From Eucalyptus grandis (taxonomy: Eukaryota > Streptophyta > Magnoliopsida > Myrtales > Myrtaceae): DNA of 64,000 nt. The stretch lies in contig NC_052621.1 of NCBI RefSeq assembly GCF_016545825.1, positions 5,914,199 to 5,978,198 on the forward strand, in the 5' to 3' direction. Under the pieces are notes generated by a model that saw only the letters and a list, made by a program, of their open reading frames with translations, was not told the origin of the DNA and did not search any database. Of the stretch, positions 11,608 to 37,672 are shown piece after piece. Each line of letters begins with the position of its first letter. The stretch's first letter is position 1. The position numbers and the translations under genes were made by a program.

Positions 11608-12959
11608 TTCGAATCAGGATGTATTGATGCGCGGTGCAGCCCAAAGTTTATGCATATTCGGGGGATTTTGGTATAGTTCGATGCTATTTATGGGGAGCCT
11701 CTGTTGGAAAAAAGGTTCGATTGGTGTACTGATCTTCAAGCAAACCTAGCCCTGATCCCAGGTTTCTCGAGTCGATGCTCAGGAGAATTCAATGTTACTT
11801 GCTCAAAAGAAATAATCAATCGTCATTTGGGTAACTTGCCAGAGGATTCACGTTACATCAGACCATAATCAAGGAACCCATCTAGTCAAGCAAAGATTTA
11901 ATTGCAATTTACAACGTTTCACGTGTGTCACAACTTGAAATATATACATACTTGTGCTTGACCAGGGGAAATTTCCATGTTCTGTTTCATATTCACACAT
12001 GCCCAATTTCACTTTTTTTTCTATATTAAATCTTAAGTTTATAAATATGATAAAATTAGATATTTTATTTTTACCATCGGTCGAAAATACGGTTTTCTAT
12101 TTCTTCACATTTTTTCCCCTTTCCGGTGTAGACGCGAGTGTCCATGACTTGAACTAGCACAAAAGAGAGTATATATTTGAGCATTGTGATCTAGTGAATT
12201 CCTCTTCATTAGGTGGAACGAAGGAAACAATCGCACTAAATGCCTCGGCAACTATCGATATGTACGTTGGAATCGGTTACCTAAAACTAGAAGTCCCATA
12301 ATTTCAGCAGGAAAACTTCGTCGAAAGTCCGGGGGTGTCAACCCAGATTTGCCAGATCATCCGCGTGCCTAATGGCTTCCCCAAACTCGCGGCTTCATCT
12401 AAAATCCATCTGCATTTCTCATCGTATGCAGAAGTTCGTCGGCCGCCACGACATCGTCACGAGAGCGTGGCCAAATTGCCATTCGCGCCATCGGGAACGG
12501 GATCGCCATGGGGAATGTATCTAACAGTTCGAAAAAATAATAATGACAAAAGGTGAAGTGGCATAGGAATCGAGTCCTCCAGTTAGGATAAGCTCACACC
12601 GCATCTATCCTCTCTTTTCTTCAACGTCGATCTCAATCTGGTCGTCTGTGTTCACCTTGTACGATTCACACACTAGTCGAATCTATCCACAATCTTTATT
12701 AAACCTAGAATCGGTATATCCTCTTTCCCAGGTTACTCTCAATGACATATTCACCGTATTTCCTATTTTTCCTCGATGCAATAAGAAATGGGAATGACGC
12801 CAATGTTCAACAAGTCAACATAAATAAATTTTAGATTTGAGATAAATGGCGGCACTAAGAGAGAGACGAGAGTACTTCGGTAAGTTAACTAGAAAAAAGA
12901 GTCTCTTAGCCAAAACATAAATAGAAATAGTACTGCTTTATTAATAATAATGGATAAGT
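11608..12959. other. Intergenic, no gene recognised
   Basis: CRR42 3' flank and AT-rich spacer. A stretch near 12335-12556 has an open frame and a more balanced base composition but shows no recognisable protein. No repeat structure was noticed before 12960. Confidence 0.5.
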
Positions 12960-13252
12960 ATGTTGAAAATTCTAAAACTTGTCAATAAAATGTAATTTAG
13001 TCTTAAAACTTTCAAAAAGTATAATTAAATCATAAAATTTATCACGAAAGTACAATCGAATTCTAAAACTTTCAAAAAGTGCAGTTATGTCCTAAAATTT
13101 GTAAAATTTTGTCATATTAAATCATTTTGTTGATAGTGCATTTTGAAAGTTTTAGAATTCGATTATACTTTCATGATAAGTTTTAGAACTTTATTATATT
13201 TTTTTTAAATTTTAAGACTAAATTACACTTTATTAATAAGTTTTAAGACTCT
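12960..13252. repeat. Fold-back MITE-like element
   Basis: Nearly the whole 290 bp is one inverted repeat: the left arm contains CTAAAACTTGTCAATAAA, TGTAATTTAGTCTTAAAA and CGAATTCTAAAACTTTC, and the right arm gives the same words in reverse complement, around a centre near 13110. No coding potential. A shorter relative is present at 36060-36221. Confidence 0.75.
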
Positions 13253-13255
13253 TAG

Positions 13256-13870
13256 GGGCTGTTTGTTTACTTTTGTTTCCGTTACCCAAAACAAAAATTT
13301 CCGTTTTTTTGTTTCGGGGAATAAAAAAAGAACAGAAACGCGTTTGTTTACACTTTTGCTCCGGGGAACAAATTTGGAACAAAAAAAAAAAGAAAAAACT
13401 GGTTTCTTGTTCTCGAAAATACTTTCGAAAAATAATTTTTCTATTTCCTATTTTTTCATTCTCTTTCTTTTCTTCTTTTTTTCTTCCTCTTTTTTTCTTT
13501 GGTCGGTTGTCAGTCTCGGCCATGGCCGGCGATCGGCCCGTCGAGGGCCGACGACCTCGCCTGAGCATTGCCGTGGTTGGGCGAGGCTGCTGGCCCTTGA
13601 CGGCTGGTTGCCGACTATGGCTGAGGCCAGCGATCGGCCAAAAGGAAGAAAAAAGAAAAAAAGAAAAATAAAGGAAAAATAAAATAAAAATATAAAAAAA
13701 TTAAAATAAACAAAAAATTATATAAATTTACCAAACGTGTTTCCATTCTTTTTTTTTCAGTCTATTTCGGGAATAGAAATTTTGTACAGTTATTATATGC
13801 GTTATTCTGTTCAAAATTTTTTCTATTTCTGTTTCTTGAAATAATTTTTAAATAGAAACAATACTGATCG
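13256..13870. mobile_element. Candidate TIR element with GC-rich core
   Basis: Starts GGGGCTGTTTGTTTAC directly after the preceding fold-back, a typical start for plant hAT/PIF-type miniature elements. It contains CGTTTGTTTAC and, near the right, ACCAAACGTGTTTCC. AT-rich flanks surround a GC-rich block at 13500-13640 (GGCGAGGCTGCTGGCC) like those at 8220 and 9830. The right boundary is uncertain and no target duplication was identified. Confidence 0.4.
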
Positions 13871-14159
13871 CGCTCTCACTGCACTTATTTCTTAAATAAA
13901 TGAATATATATTCACAGGCCTGCTTGAGTTCTTACACGACATAGGCCGCGCGACTCGGGAGAAGTTGGTACTCGAAGTAAAACCCGACCCGCCCGGCCAC
14001 AACCACGCAAGCACAAGCACAAGCACATGCTCGAAGCTCGACAGCAGTTAATGGCAGCAAAATCCAGAAGCAAAAGAGATCCCCTTCTTCTCTCCTTCGA
14101 AAAAGTGAAAAGAGATTCCCCCCTTTCTCCCCTTCGCGCCCATTTCCCTCTCCCCAACC

Positions 14160-14822
14160 TCCAGCTCCCTCCTCCCATGGCCGATCGGTGACGTCAGCTT
14201 CACGCCCCCCCCCTCGCCCCGCTGTTTCGACCGTAAGTCCTCCATCTCCTCCCTCCTAGTCGCTGCTGCTGCTGCCCCTGCTCTCCCTCTCTGGTCATGC
14301 CGACTTGCTCGGGAATCCCTGGGCCCGCGGAGGCCGACCTCGCCTCCCGCGCCGCCGCCGGAACCCTAGAATTCTCCGGCGCCGGCTTCTCGCTCGCCTT
14401 CCGTTCGCTCGGTTTCGTCGGAGCTCCGTCGTGACCGGGTTTGGAGCCCTCTTTCCTCGCGCGCTTAGGTTTCTAGGGTTTCGAGCTCGGTCGAGTGTGT
14501 TCCGCTGACTCTGCTACGCGGTGTTTCGTTCCGTCGTCTCTAGGCGCGCGCGCGCGCTTTTCTGCGCTCCGGCGGAATGCGAATTGCTTCCGGCTGCTGT
14601 ATCTATGCAGCGGTTTGAGCTCCGAGATAGTTCGTCTTGTTATCGGCTCAATCTGTGTTAGGACCTAGACCGTTATAGGATTGTCATAGCTCTTCCTTCA
14701 GGTTGTTATGAGGTTGCTTAGTGTTGCGAGTGTATTTCGAGGTTTGGTTTCTAATGAGGTTCGCAGCTGAGAGATGCTTCTGCATTTATTTCGCAGAGGC
14801 CTGCTGATTCGGGGATTGCAAG
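14160..14822 (+). promoter_or_regulatory. SMC3 promoter-proximal / 5' UTR GC-rich region
   Basis: Base composition changes from AT-rich to GC-rich at about 14160, with CT-rich tracts (14210-14300), a GCGCGCGCGCGC run near 14545, and then sequence lacking a long ORF up to the SMC3 ATG at 14823. No clear TATA box is seen, as is usual for a housekeeping gene. The transcription start is not determined; a 5' UTR intron is possible but I could not prove one. Confidence 0.45.
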
Positions 14823-30439
<15,617 letters not shown>

Positions 30440-31200
30440 GGCTAAGGTTAGTGCTCCGCTCAGTCTTGAACCTGTCATCGGTGTTATATACATGTTCGGT
30501 GGATCTGTGAGAAGGCATCCATTAACATTTAATTTTTCAGCATCTGCATAGTTTAAGGGGACTGGAGCACAAATCTCGCCATAGCCCCGCATTTTTCTTA
30601 GCTTTTAAAGAGTGACGATTGGACCTCGACATGTGCAGGAAATGCAGAGATGGTAGATGCTGTATAAAAAATTTGATGCCAAAGTCGACATTGTAAAGTA
30701 TCCGTAACTTGCTATTTTAGATACGTAGGATGCTCATATCTTATGCTACACTTGGATCGATGCTGAGGTGGAGAGCTAGCGTTTTTGTACATATGACCGA
30801 CAGATAGCCTAATGTATGACTACATTTACTGGAACTGCTTCAAAAAGAAAACTTATTTGCTCGATTTGCTATAATATGAACTTCAAGCTTTCACACCTTA
30901 TGGCTTCGTAGTCTATTGTTCATCGGTAGTTGATTAATAAGTCATTTTCTCATAGAATATGTCATCATTTGACTAATCAAATTTCTGTCATTAATGAGGC
31001 TCATCATGGTTGTGACATGCGTTTATATACAACCCGATCACCGGTTCTCGCCGATAGTTTCATCAGATCCTTTGGTATCTGTAACATGTGGCATTACTGG
31101 TAGGCAAACTCTGTTAATGAATGCCACACGGCAAAAATTATGCTCTACTCTCGCATTTTGTGATTCTGTAGTTGAAGAAAGGTGAGGCCCCGATAGAAAT
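30440..31200 (+). other. SMC3 3' UTR and intergenic spacer to GH3 copy A
   Basis: After the TGA at 30437-30439 the sequence is non-coding and AT-rich. The SMC3 transcript probably ends within about 500 bp and converges with GH3 copy A, which is transcribed toward it. No polyadenylation site assigned with confidence. Confidence 0.5.
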
Positions 31201-31460
31201 TCTAATCAACAAATTCGTATGACACAGGAAATTAACTTAGCAAGTTCAATTATGCAAAAATGAGAAAACAACCAGAATACTACTAGAAAGTGCCCTAGTG
31301 ACGATTATTCAAGTTGTTCCAAATCCTAATTTTTTCGAACCATCTTCGATCCAAATGACTCGGAAGGGGCTAGGAAAAGGAATACGCAGAAAAGAATCTC
31401 CTACGAAATGTTCATAAACTAAGATAAAACCTAAAATCCAGAAGAACAAGTTATCCTCTC

Positions 31461-34453
31461 TCACTGTTCCCCAGTGGGCTCAGTGGTAAGGCCGAAACCA
31501 AATGGGAAGAGTGGATCGTAGTGAGGGTCGCCCACGTTCATGGGAAGCTGATCCACCGTCTTGAACCACGTCCTCGGCAGCTTCCCCGTGAATCCGTAGT
31601 CCCCGAACAAGACGTCGGCCACGCCTTCCCCCTGGCTACCCGGCAGCCATGCGGCCACCAGCGCGTCCATCTGTGCCACGAGCGGCTCAATCATGACCGG
31701 CCTTCCCGAAACCACGACCACCACGCACTTCACCGACGAGCACACGTTGTAGATGATGTCCTCGCCTGGCTCTGCCAGCGTCAGGTTCGTGCTGTCTCCT
31801 GCTGTCTCCGCATAGGGCAGCTCCCCGACCACAACGATGGCATACGAGAAGTTGTGAGATTGGATGAAGTCGGCATCGGGGTTCTCGCTGAAGACAACCT
31901 CTGTGTCGAGGTCGACGGCCTTACCTATCCCGCCTAGGATGGTGGTCCCTATAGTCATGGTGCACAAGATTATGAATCAACTTCATGAAAACCCCATACT
32001 TTGATTAAATATGTAAACGAGAAAACATAATGTTTTTACCACGACAATTGTTAACGCGGACACTACCGAGGCAACATCCTAGTCCCTCCACGTGACATCA
32101 ATTATTGCGTACGAAGTGTACTAAAGAAGAAAGGAAAGAGAATGTACCACTGGTTAGGTTGTTGCCACTTCCACCCTGCCAAGTGATGGTCCAACCACCA
32201 CATTGATAGCCCAGATTGTTGGCATGAGTCCCAGCAACGAGTATCTTGGAGGCGTTCTTGGCGAGCGGCAACACTGGGGGATCCGCATTCTGCCCGTTCT
32301 TCAACAGAACCAGGGATTTTCTAACTGCTTCCCTTGCTAAATCCCTATGCTCCTACAATGGTATAGAATTGGAATAAACAATGCTTGTGTACGCTCTTAC
32401 ATATAATTGATTCTGATAAGTAACGTGCTCTTGCATCATCTAACCTGGCTTCCAAGCTGGGAAAGATAAGTCTGATCACCCATAGGATTCTCAAATAGGC
32501 CCATCATGAACTTCACTCTCATGATCCTCTCAACAGCATCGTCAATGCGGCTCATAGGGATCACATTGTCATTGACCAATTTGATTAGGGTATCAATGAA
32601 CAACGTGTGATTGAGGGCAACCATGACCTAGGAGTAGAAACAAAACAAAATAAAAGCACTTGCCAATTAAGAGTAATATGGAGGTTGGATATTTTTTTCA
32701 TGAAATGAAAAGGTTAGCCATAGCTACTGACCATGTCAATCCCTGCTCCAATCCCCATCTGAACAGAGTATGTATAATTTGCACCGGGTGGGGTGGTGAT
32801 CTTATCGATTCCTGCCCAATCGGATATTACAAAACCCTGCAAGAATTTAGAGCTAGTTGATTCAATTCAATCCACAATAGGTATCAATCACAAATGCGAG
32901 ATTGAGGAGAGACTAATAAATGTACCTTAAACTTCAAGGTGTTCTTGAGGAAGTCCGTGATGAGAAAGCGGTTAGCGTGCATTTTCACTCCGTTCCAGCT
33001 CGAATACGAGACCATGATCGTTGATATGCCCTCAATTATGGCTTTGTAATAACCGGGCATGTGAATGCTCAACAGTCCATGCCAATCGATCACTGTGTTG
33101 TTCTCATTGATGCCCCTTGTGGTGCCACCATCTCCCACATAATGCTTTGCACAAGCCAAAATCTTGTCCCTATCCAAAGTTGAGAGATAATAACATCTAG
33201 AACTTAGATAAATATGAGAGTTGCTTATGACACTACCCAGCATCTCAAAATAGACACTGGACCATTTTACATTGGTCTTGACATGTCGGAACACTTTCGG
33301 GTATTTGCTAATATGATACCTTCGACAAGATGTGACATTGAGAGGGCGATTGACAAACTTTTTCTTGGTAGGACAAAGCCAAATAGGAACTAAGTACCAG
33401 CTCAAACTAGTCTAATAAAAACAAAAGCTTACTTTCCACCGAGATAAGGCTCTCCCTTTCGCCCGCCTGCAGGAATTTCGCCTTGCAACCCCAGGATGAT
33501 CGATGTCATGGCCTGAACAACGGACGGATCCTCGCTGTAGCTCTCATAGCACCTGCCCCATCTCGGATCTCTGCAAACCTAATTCACCGTTTGGAGATTG
33601 AAAAAGAGAGTCGTAAATGTGTTAATAACACTCGAAACGGGAAGCTTGTTGAAATCATCAGAATTTAGTTGATACATACGGCAATGCATGGAGCAAACGC
33701 ATAATTAATCCCAGTCGCCCTAACTTCAAGGGCGGTCGCAGCTCCTATCCTCTTCACGAGATCCGGATCCCTAAAAAGATAAACAAGAGCTTTTCCTTAA
33801 ACTAAATTCCCTTTAGATGACCATACAAAGAAGGTTGTTTTGATAACATTGCAACCAACGCCCTAATCACTTCGTAACATGATCCAGCTATACTAACTTC
33901 TCAAGTAACTAACCATCTCTCCTCATTATAATTGGCTGTTATTAGAGCAGAAAGCACATATGTCAGCATATGTCGATTGATATATGCATAGAATGCTAAA
34001 ACATGCTTACCTCGTAGCTCCGAGACCGACATTATGCGGGAATATTGTGGCTTGATACACGTTGTTTTGCCCGTGGAGCGCGTCGATGCCGTATATCATC
34101 GGGATACCGAGGCGACTAGAGAGAGAACCGTTTTGGTAGCTATTCACCATGTCCATCCAGTCCTGCCCCTTGGCTTGGGGGAACGGCACGCTCCCTCCGC
34201 CGCTGAGCACGCTGCCAATGGAGTAGTCCCTCAGGATTTCGGGGGTGACCGCAGAGCGGTCGATCTGGGTCATCTGGCCAACCTTTTCCTGAAGGGTCAT
34301 TCTTCGCATGAGGTCTCTTACCCGCGCATGGACGGGTTGACTGGGGTCCTTGTACTTCGAGATGCCTTGATTGGGCGGTGCCGCAGTCGCCACAGCCGCA
34401 AAACAACACAGGAAGAAGATCATCCCCATTGAAAGGAATGAAAGGTTTGCCAT
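31461..34453 (-). CDS. GH3 beta-D-glucan exohydrolase / beta-glucosidase, copy A
   Basis: Secreted glycoside hydrolase family 3 enzyme of the barley ExoI type, releasing glucose from beta-glucans in the cell wall. Eight exons in coding order: 34453-34011, 33770-33680, 33578-33433, 33169-32926, 32836-32732, 32627-32445, 32352-32148, 31948-31461 (TGA): 1905 nt, 634 aa, full length for the family. It starts with a hydrophobic signal peptide ([20 protein letters not shown]), then the (beta/alpha)8 domain with [40 protein letters not shown] and the nucleophile Asp in [11 protein letters not shown] (D314). The second domain has the likely acid/base Glu in [12 protein letters not shown] (E520), and the end is [12 protein letters not shown]. 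Oddity: LHGQNNVY where the paralogues have VHGHNNVY, next to a substrate-binding Asp. A 5' UTR intron probably lies at 34479-35118. Intact. Confidence 0.92.
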
Positions 34454-35259
34454 CTTTGTTTAGCTAATGTCAATGATCCTGCAGGATGAAGATGATCATC
34501 AACATGCAGGAGTGAATACTCACAACTTTTGCTTGGTCTAAGAAAGAAAGACGAGAGAAAGAGAGAGAGAGAGAGTATATCGTTGTAAGAGATAATTATC
34601 CGTTTTTTGTTTCCTAGATTTACGGGTGGGTTAGTTTGTTGATCAGTTTGTTGATCTGTTTATGATTTTTCGCTTTGAAGATAACTTCGAATCTCTTTTC
34701 CCTATCACGATAATCTCTGAGTTTAAACAAAGGAATCCCATTATTGACCCGTAAACTCTTTAAGTTTGCATCGAATGGTCCGTGTCGAAAGGCAAGTTTG
34801 CCAATTCGAGTGATCTGTGTACTTCAGAAAAATTTGTGCGTCTAATCCTACGCAAAGATGTAAAATCATCTGCATTTGACGACAAATTTGATGGATTGGC
34901 CAAAAAAACTCAAGACAATTTGCATGGATTATTGAGTCAACCAAGTTTACCAATATGATCGAAAATTTCCGAGTTATGCCAATCTAAGTAATTCAAAAAG
35001 GTCGAGGGTCGAAACCAGCGCAAACCCTTAAACAACTAATAAATATGCCTCACAGAAACAAAATTAACAACATAAGCAAAGGCAATGCAATGAATAAGAG
35101 CAGGTGTTTTGTAATTACCTTCAATGCTTCTTCAACTTCAAGCTCTCAGCACCAAAGAGAAGTGAGAACAGGCGACTGACCTTTTAGGGACGGTCAGCGA
35201 AACTCGTCACTGAAGTCTGAATTGATTTGACTATGGTTGCTCTCTCCCTCTATTATACC

Positions 35260-35267
35260 TATATATA
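35260..35267 (-). promoter_or_regulatory. TATA box of GH3 copy A
   Basis: TATATATA on the - strand about 140 bp upstream of the inferred 5' UTR donor (35118). It is followed by GAGGGAGAG and then CAATTCAGACTTCAGTGACG, a block shared with copies B and D, so the core promoter was duplicated with the gene. Confidence 0.6.
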
Positions 35268-35299
35268 GCCACACGCACATTCACAGTGACACACAGATA

Positions 35300-36059
35300 T
35301 GCATGGTTGATTACGTGATATGTGTTCCGGCAGCAATCCTAATCTGATATGGAGTTGTCTGATGATTTCGAGGGCTGTGATTGACACACATTGAATGCGA
35401 TTATTATCTTGGGAAAGGGAACGGCCGATTTTCCATCTGGACTGGATAGAGATGCCTACTTAGATAAGCACGCAGTTAAAACTTGATTATCTTCAATTAA
35501 CACATCCTCATCAGCCAAGCATTTAAGATAACTTTTCTTTCCCCCTTTTCCAAGTCTAGTTGTTCTGACTCAATACCTTTCTTGTATAAGGGCAACACAA
35601 ATTAGAGATCGGTGGGATTGGGTTTACCGAGTAGTGAAGAGTGGTTCAGAGACTTAGCGAGAAGTGAAGAGATTAAGATTTGATAATTTGACAATTCTGT
35701 TTAAAGTATAAACGAATTTTTTTGTCCATGTAAATAGATTGATGAAAGAATTAGTGAAAGTCAGAAAATTGTTGATAAAGAAAATTACTCGACAACTGAT
35801 TTCCTACCATAATATATGTGGGTAAATTTAAGCAGGGCAATACTGGGAGGTTCCAGCTTGAGATTATATGCACCGAATACATTTCTGTTTCGATATACAC
35901 TTAGGTAAATCTTGTCACATGACCTAATAGAATTAGAATTGTGAGGAAACTGTCGAGAATTGTAACAACTCGATTCGACGAGGGCGGGGAGTGATTGCCG
36001 TTGTTAGAGGGCTCAAACAAGAAGTGGCTCTTTGCAGGTTTCTAGAATGGCCAATGGGG
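35300..36059. other. Upstream region of copy A, part of the GH3 duplication unit
   Basis: Contains words shared with the upstream regions of copies B and D: GGAGTTGTCTGATGATTTC (about 35350), a T-run with CATGTAAATAGATT (about 35720), AACTGATTTCCTACCATAAT (about 35805) and ATCTTGTCACATGACC (about 35910). No gene. It acts as the LINE-free counterpart of the region around 41520-43840. Confidence 0.6.
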
Positions 36060-36221
36060 AGAATTAATCGAGTATAATTAAGTCTTTAAGCTTTTAAAAA
36101 ATACAATTAAATCCTAAAACTTGTTGAATCGGTCTAATCAAGTCCTTTCTTTAATTGCACTTTTTGAAAATTTTAAAACTTGATTGTACATTTGTGACAA
36201 TTAGAACTCGATTGCACATTC
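36060..36221. repeat. Short fold-back repeat
   Basis: GTATAATTAAGTCTTTAAGC and CAATTAAATCCTAAAACTTG are followed in reverse complement by AATTTTAAAACTTGATTGTAC and AGAACTCGATTGCACATTC. A relative of the 12960-13252 element. It abuts the SMC3-derived segment that starts at 36222. Confidence 0.6.
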
Positions 36222-37400
36222 GAAGAAAGAGGAATTAAGAAAATATCAACAGCTAAAGAATTTCAAGATGCTAGACAAAAGTTAGCAAGGTGGTGCTTTG
36301 ACTAATAAAAATTGCTTCTGCTTATATTTCTTTAATTTATCAGTTATTTAGCTATAGTACTGAGGACTATAAACTCGCCATAGCATAACTATTATACAAA
36401 GTTTCCTGGCTGAGGTTCGAAAGCTTATGCATATTTATATATTTTTTAAATTCTTTCCCATTGGTCTATCTTATATGAACTTGAGGCCAATATGGTTTGT
36501 GCCTTTGAAATTTACTAAGAAGATAGGGATGGAAGTGGGACGGGTTTGGAATGACTTGCCTTGTTCCAAACTTGTCCAGTTAAAACGCGGTAGTGAGACT
36601 TGATGTGATATCCCATACAGGTATACACCGCCCAGTGAAGTAGTCGGGTATTTTATGAACAACGATAGTATTTTTTTTTCTTTCATAGATAAATTACCTC
36701 GCATGAACTATACAATAAGCCGTCTGGAATTTGCAAACACTATCATTTAGTTAAATTTGTAGATACAACCTGCAGAGTGGCAAAATATAAGGTCGACAAT
36801 ATTTTCGACCAATGGTCATAAAAATCTAAAACCTACCAATAACGAGAAGCTAGGTTTGAAATGGTGATTGATGCTGGAAGAAAAAAAAGAAAAAGAAAGA
36901 TCATAACAACGTTTTGGGATTCGTAAATTCTTATAAAAGTAAACTGTCGCGGAAGTTCCAATAATTGTTCCAAACCTAGTAGGGTTCAATAAGGGTCTGT
37001 TTAGGATTATGTGAAAAGCAAGAAGCCCCCAATATAAAAACATTATCCGAATTCTAAAAAATGAAAGGAAAGTTCTATCTGAATTTATGTATGGACATAT
37101 ATATATATAGTGAAAGTTTCAAATTAAAAAAATTTAGTATGCATCCATCGTAAAATTTAGATTAAGTAAAAAGTGAAAACTACAAACCTATCTCAATGTG
37201 ACTTAAATCGCCCAAGACCAATATATGAAATAAAAGCATTGGAGTAATTATACATATCGGGTTTAGTATATGAGGTTTACAAGTATAATATCCCGAACCC
37301 GTCCCAAATCCTTAGGGTTTTCTGCAATTGACTCCAAATGCATCCAACTTTTCGATATCCAAAACACGTTTACATGCCACTACAGTTTGGGTGAGTCATG
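36222..37400 (+). pseudogene. Degenerate copy of SMC3 exon 9 end plus intron 9
   Basis: Aligned by eye to 16966-18652 of the SMC3 gene. It begins with GAAAGAGGAATT-like coding sequence and AAATATCAACAGCT, then has a gap of about 40 bp against exon 9, then TTCAAGATGCTAGACA(A/G)AAGTTAGC. It continues through intron 9 (ATTGC(A/T)TCTGCTTATATT, AACTTGAGGCCAATATGG, GAAGCTAGGTTTGAAA, CAAATCCTTAGGGTTTTCTG). The 456-bp transposon of intron 9 is absent. Because intron sequence is present this is a DNA-level duplication, not a retrocopy. It lies between the 3' end of GH3 copy B and the promoter of copy A, and cannot encode a protein. Confidence 0.9.
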
Positions 37401-37672
37401 TTTGTGATACGTTTATACACTACCTTAGTTCCTGTCGTTCTTCTACCAAAATTTTATTTGAAATACCCTAGTAAGTTCAATTAAGCAAAATGGAAAACGA
37501 CCAGAATTCTGTTTGGAAAAAACAAATAAGTTCGATTATTCAAATTGTTTCAATTCCTAAATCTTTAAGCCATCTACAATCCAAATGACTACGAAGGTTC
37601 CCTATTGAATCTTTATAAATTGAGACAAAACCTAAAATCCAAAAGAACAGTTACACTCTCCCAGTATCTCCC

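Noticed and set aside
13263..13682. 139- and 132-codon overlapping frames
   Set aside because: Phe/Lys-rich and then Arg-rich translations of T/A runs and a GC core inside a TIR element.
34034..34432. 132-codon + strand frames opposite GH3 first exons (also 54890-55288 and 31521-31937)
   Set aside because: Antisense shadows of conserved GC-rich GH3 coding exons; they appear in each copy because the sense strand is conserved.
36222..37400. A second functional SMC gene
   Set aside because: Only part of one exon with a deletion plus intron sequence; no other SMC3 exons nearby.
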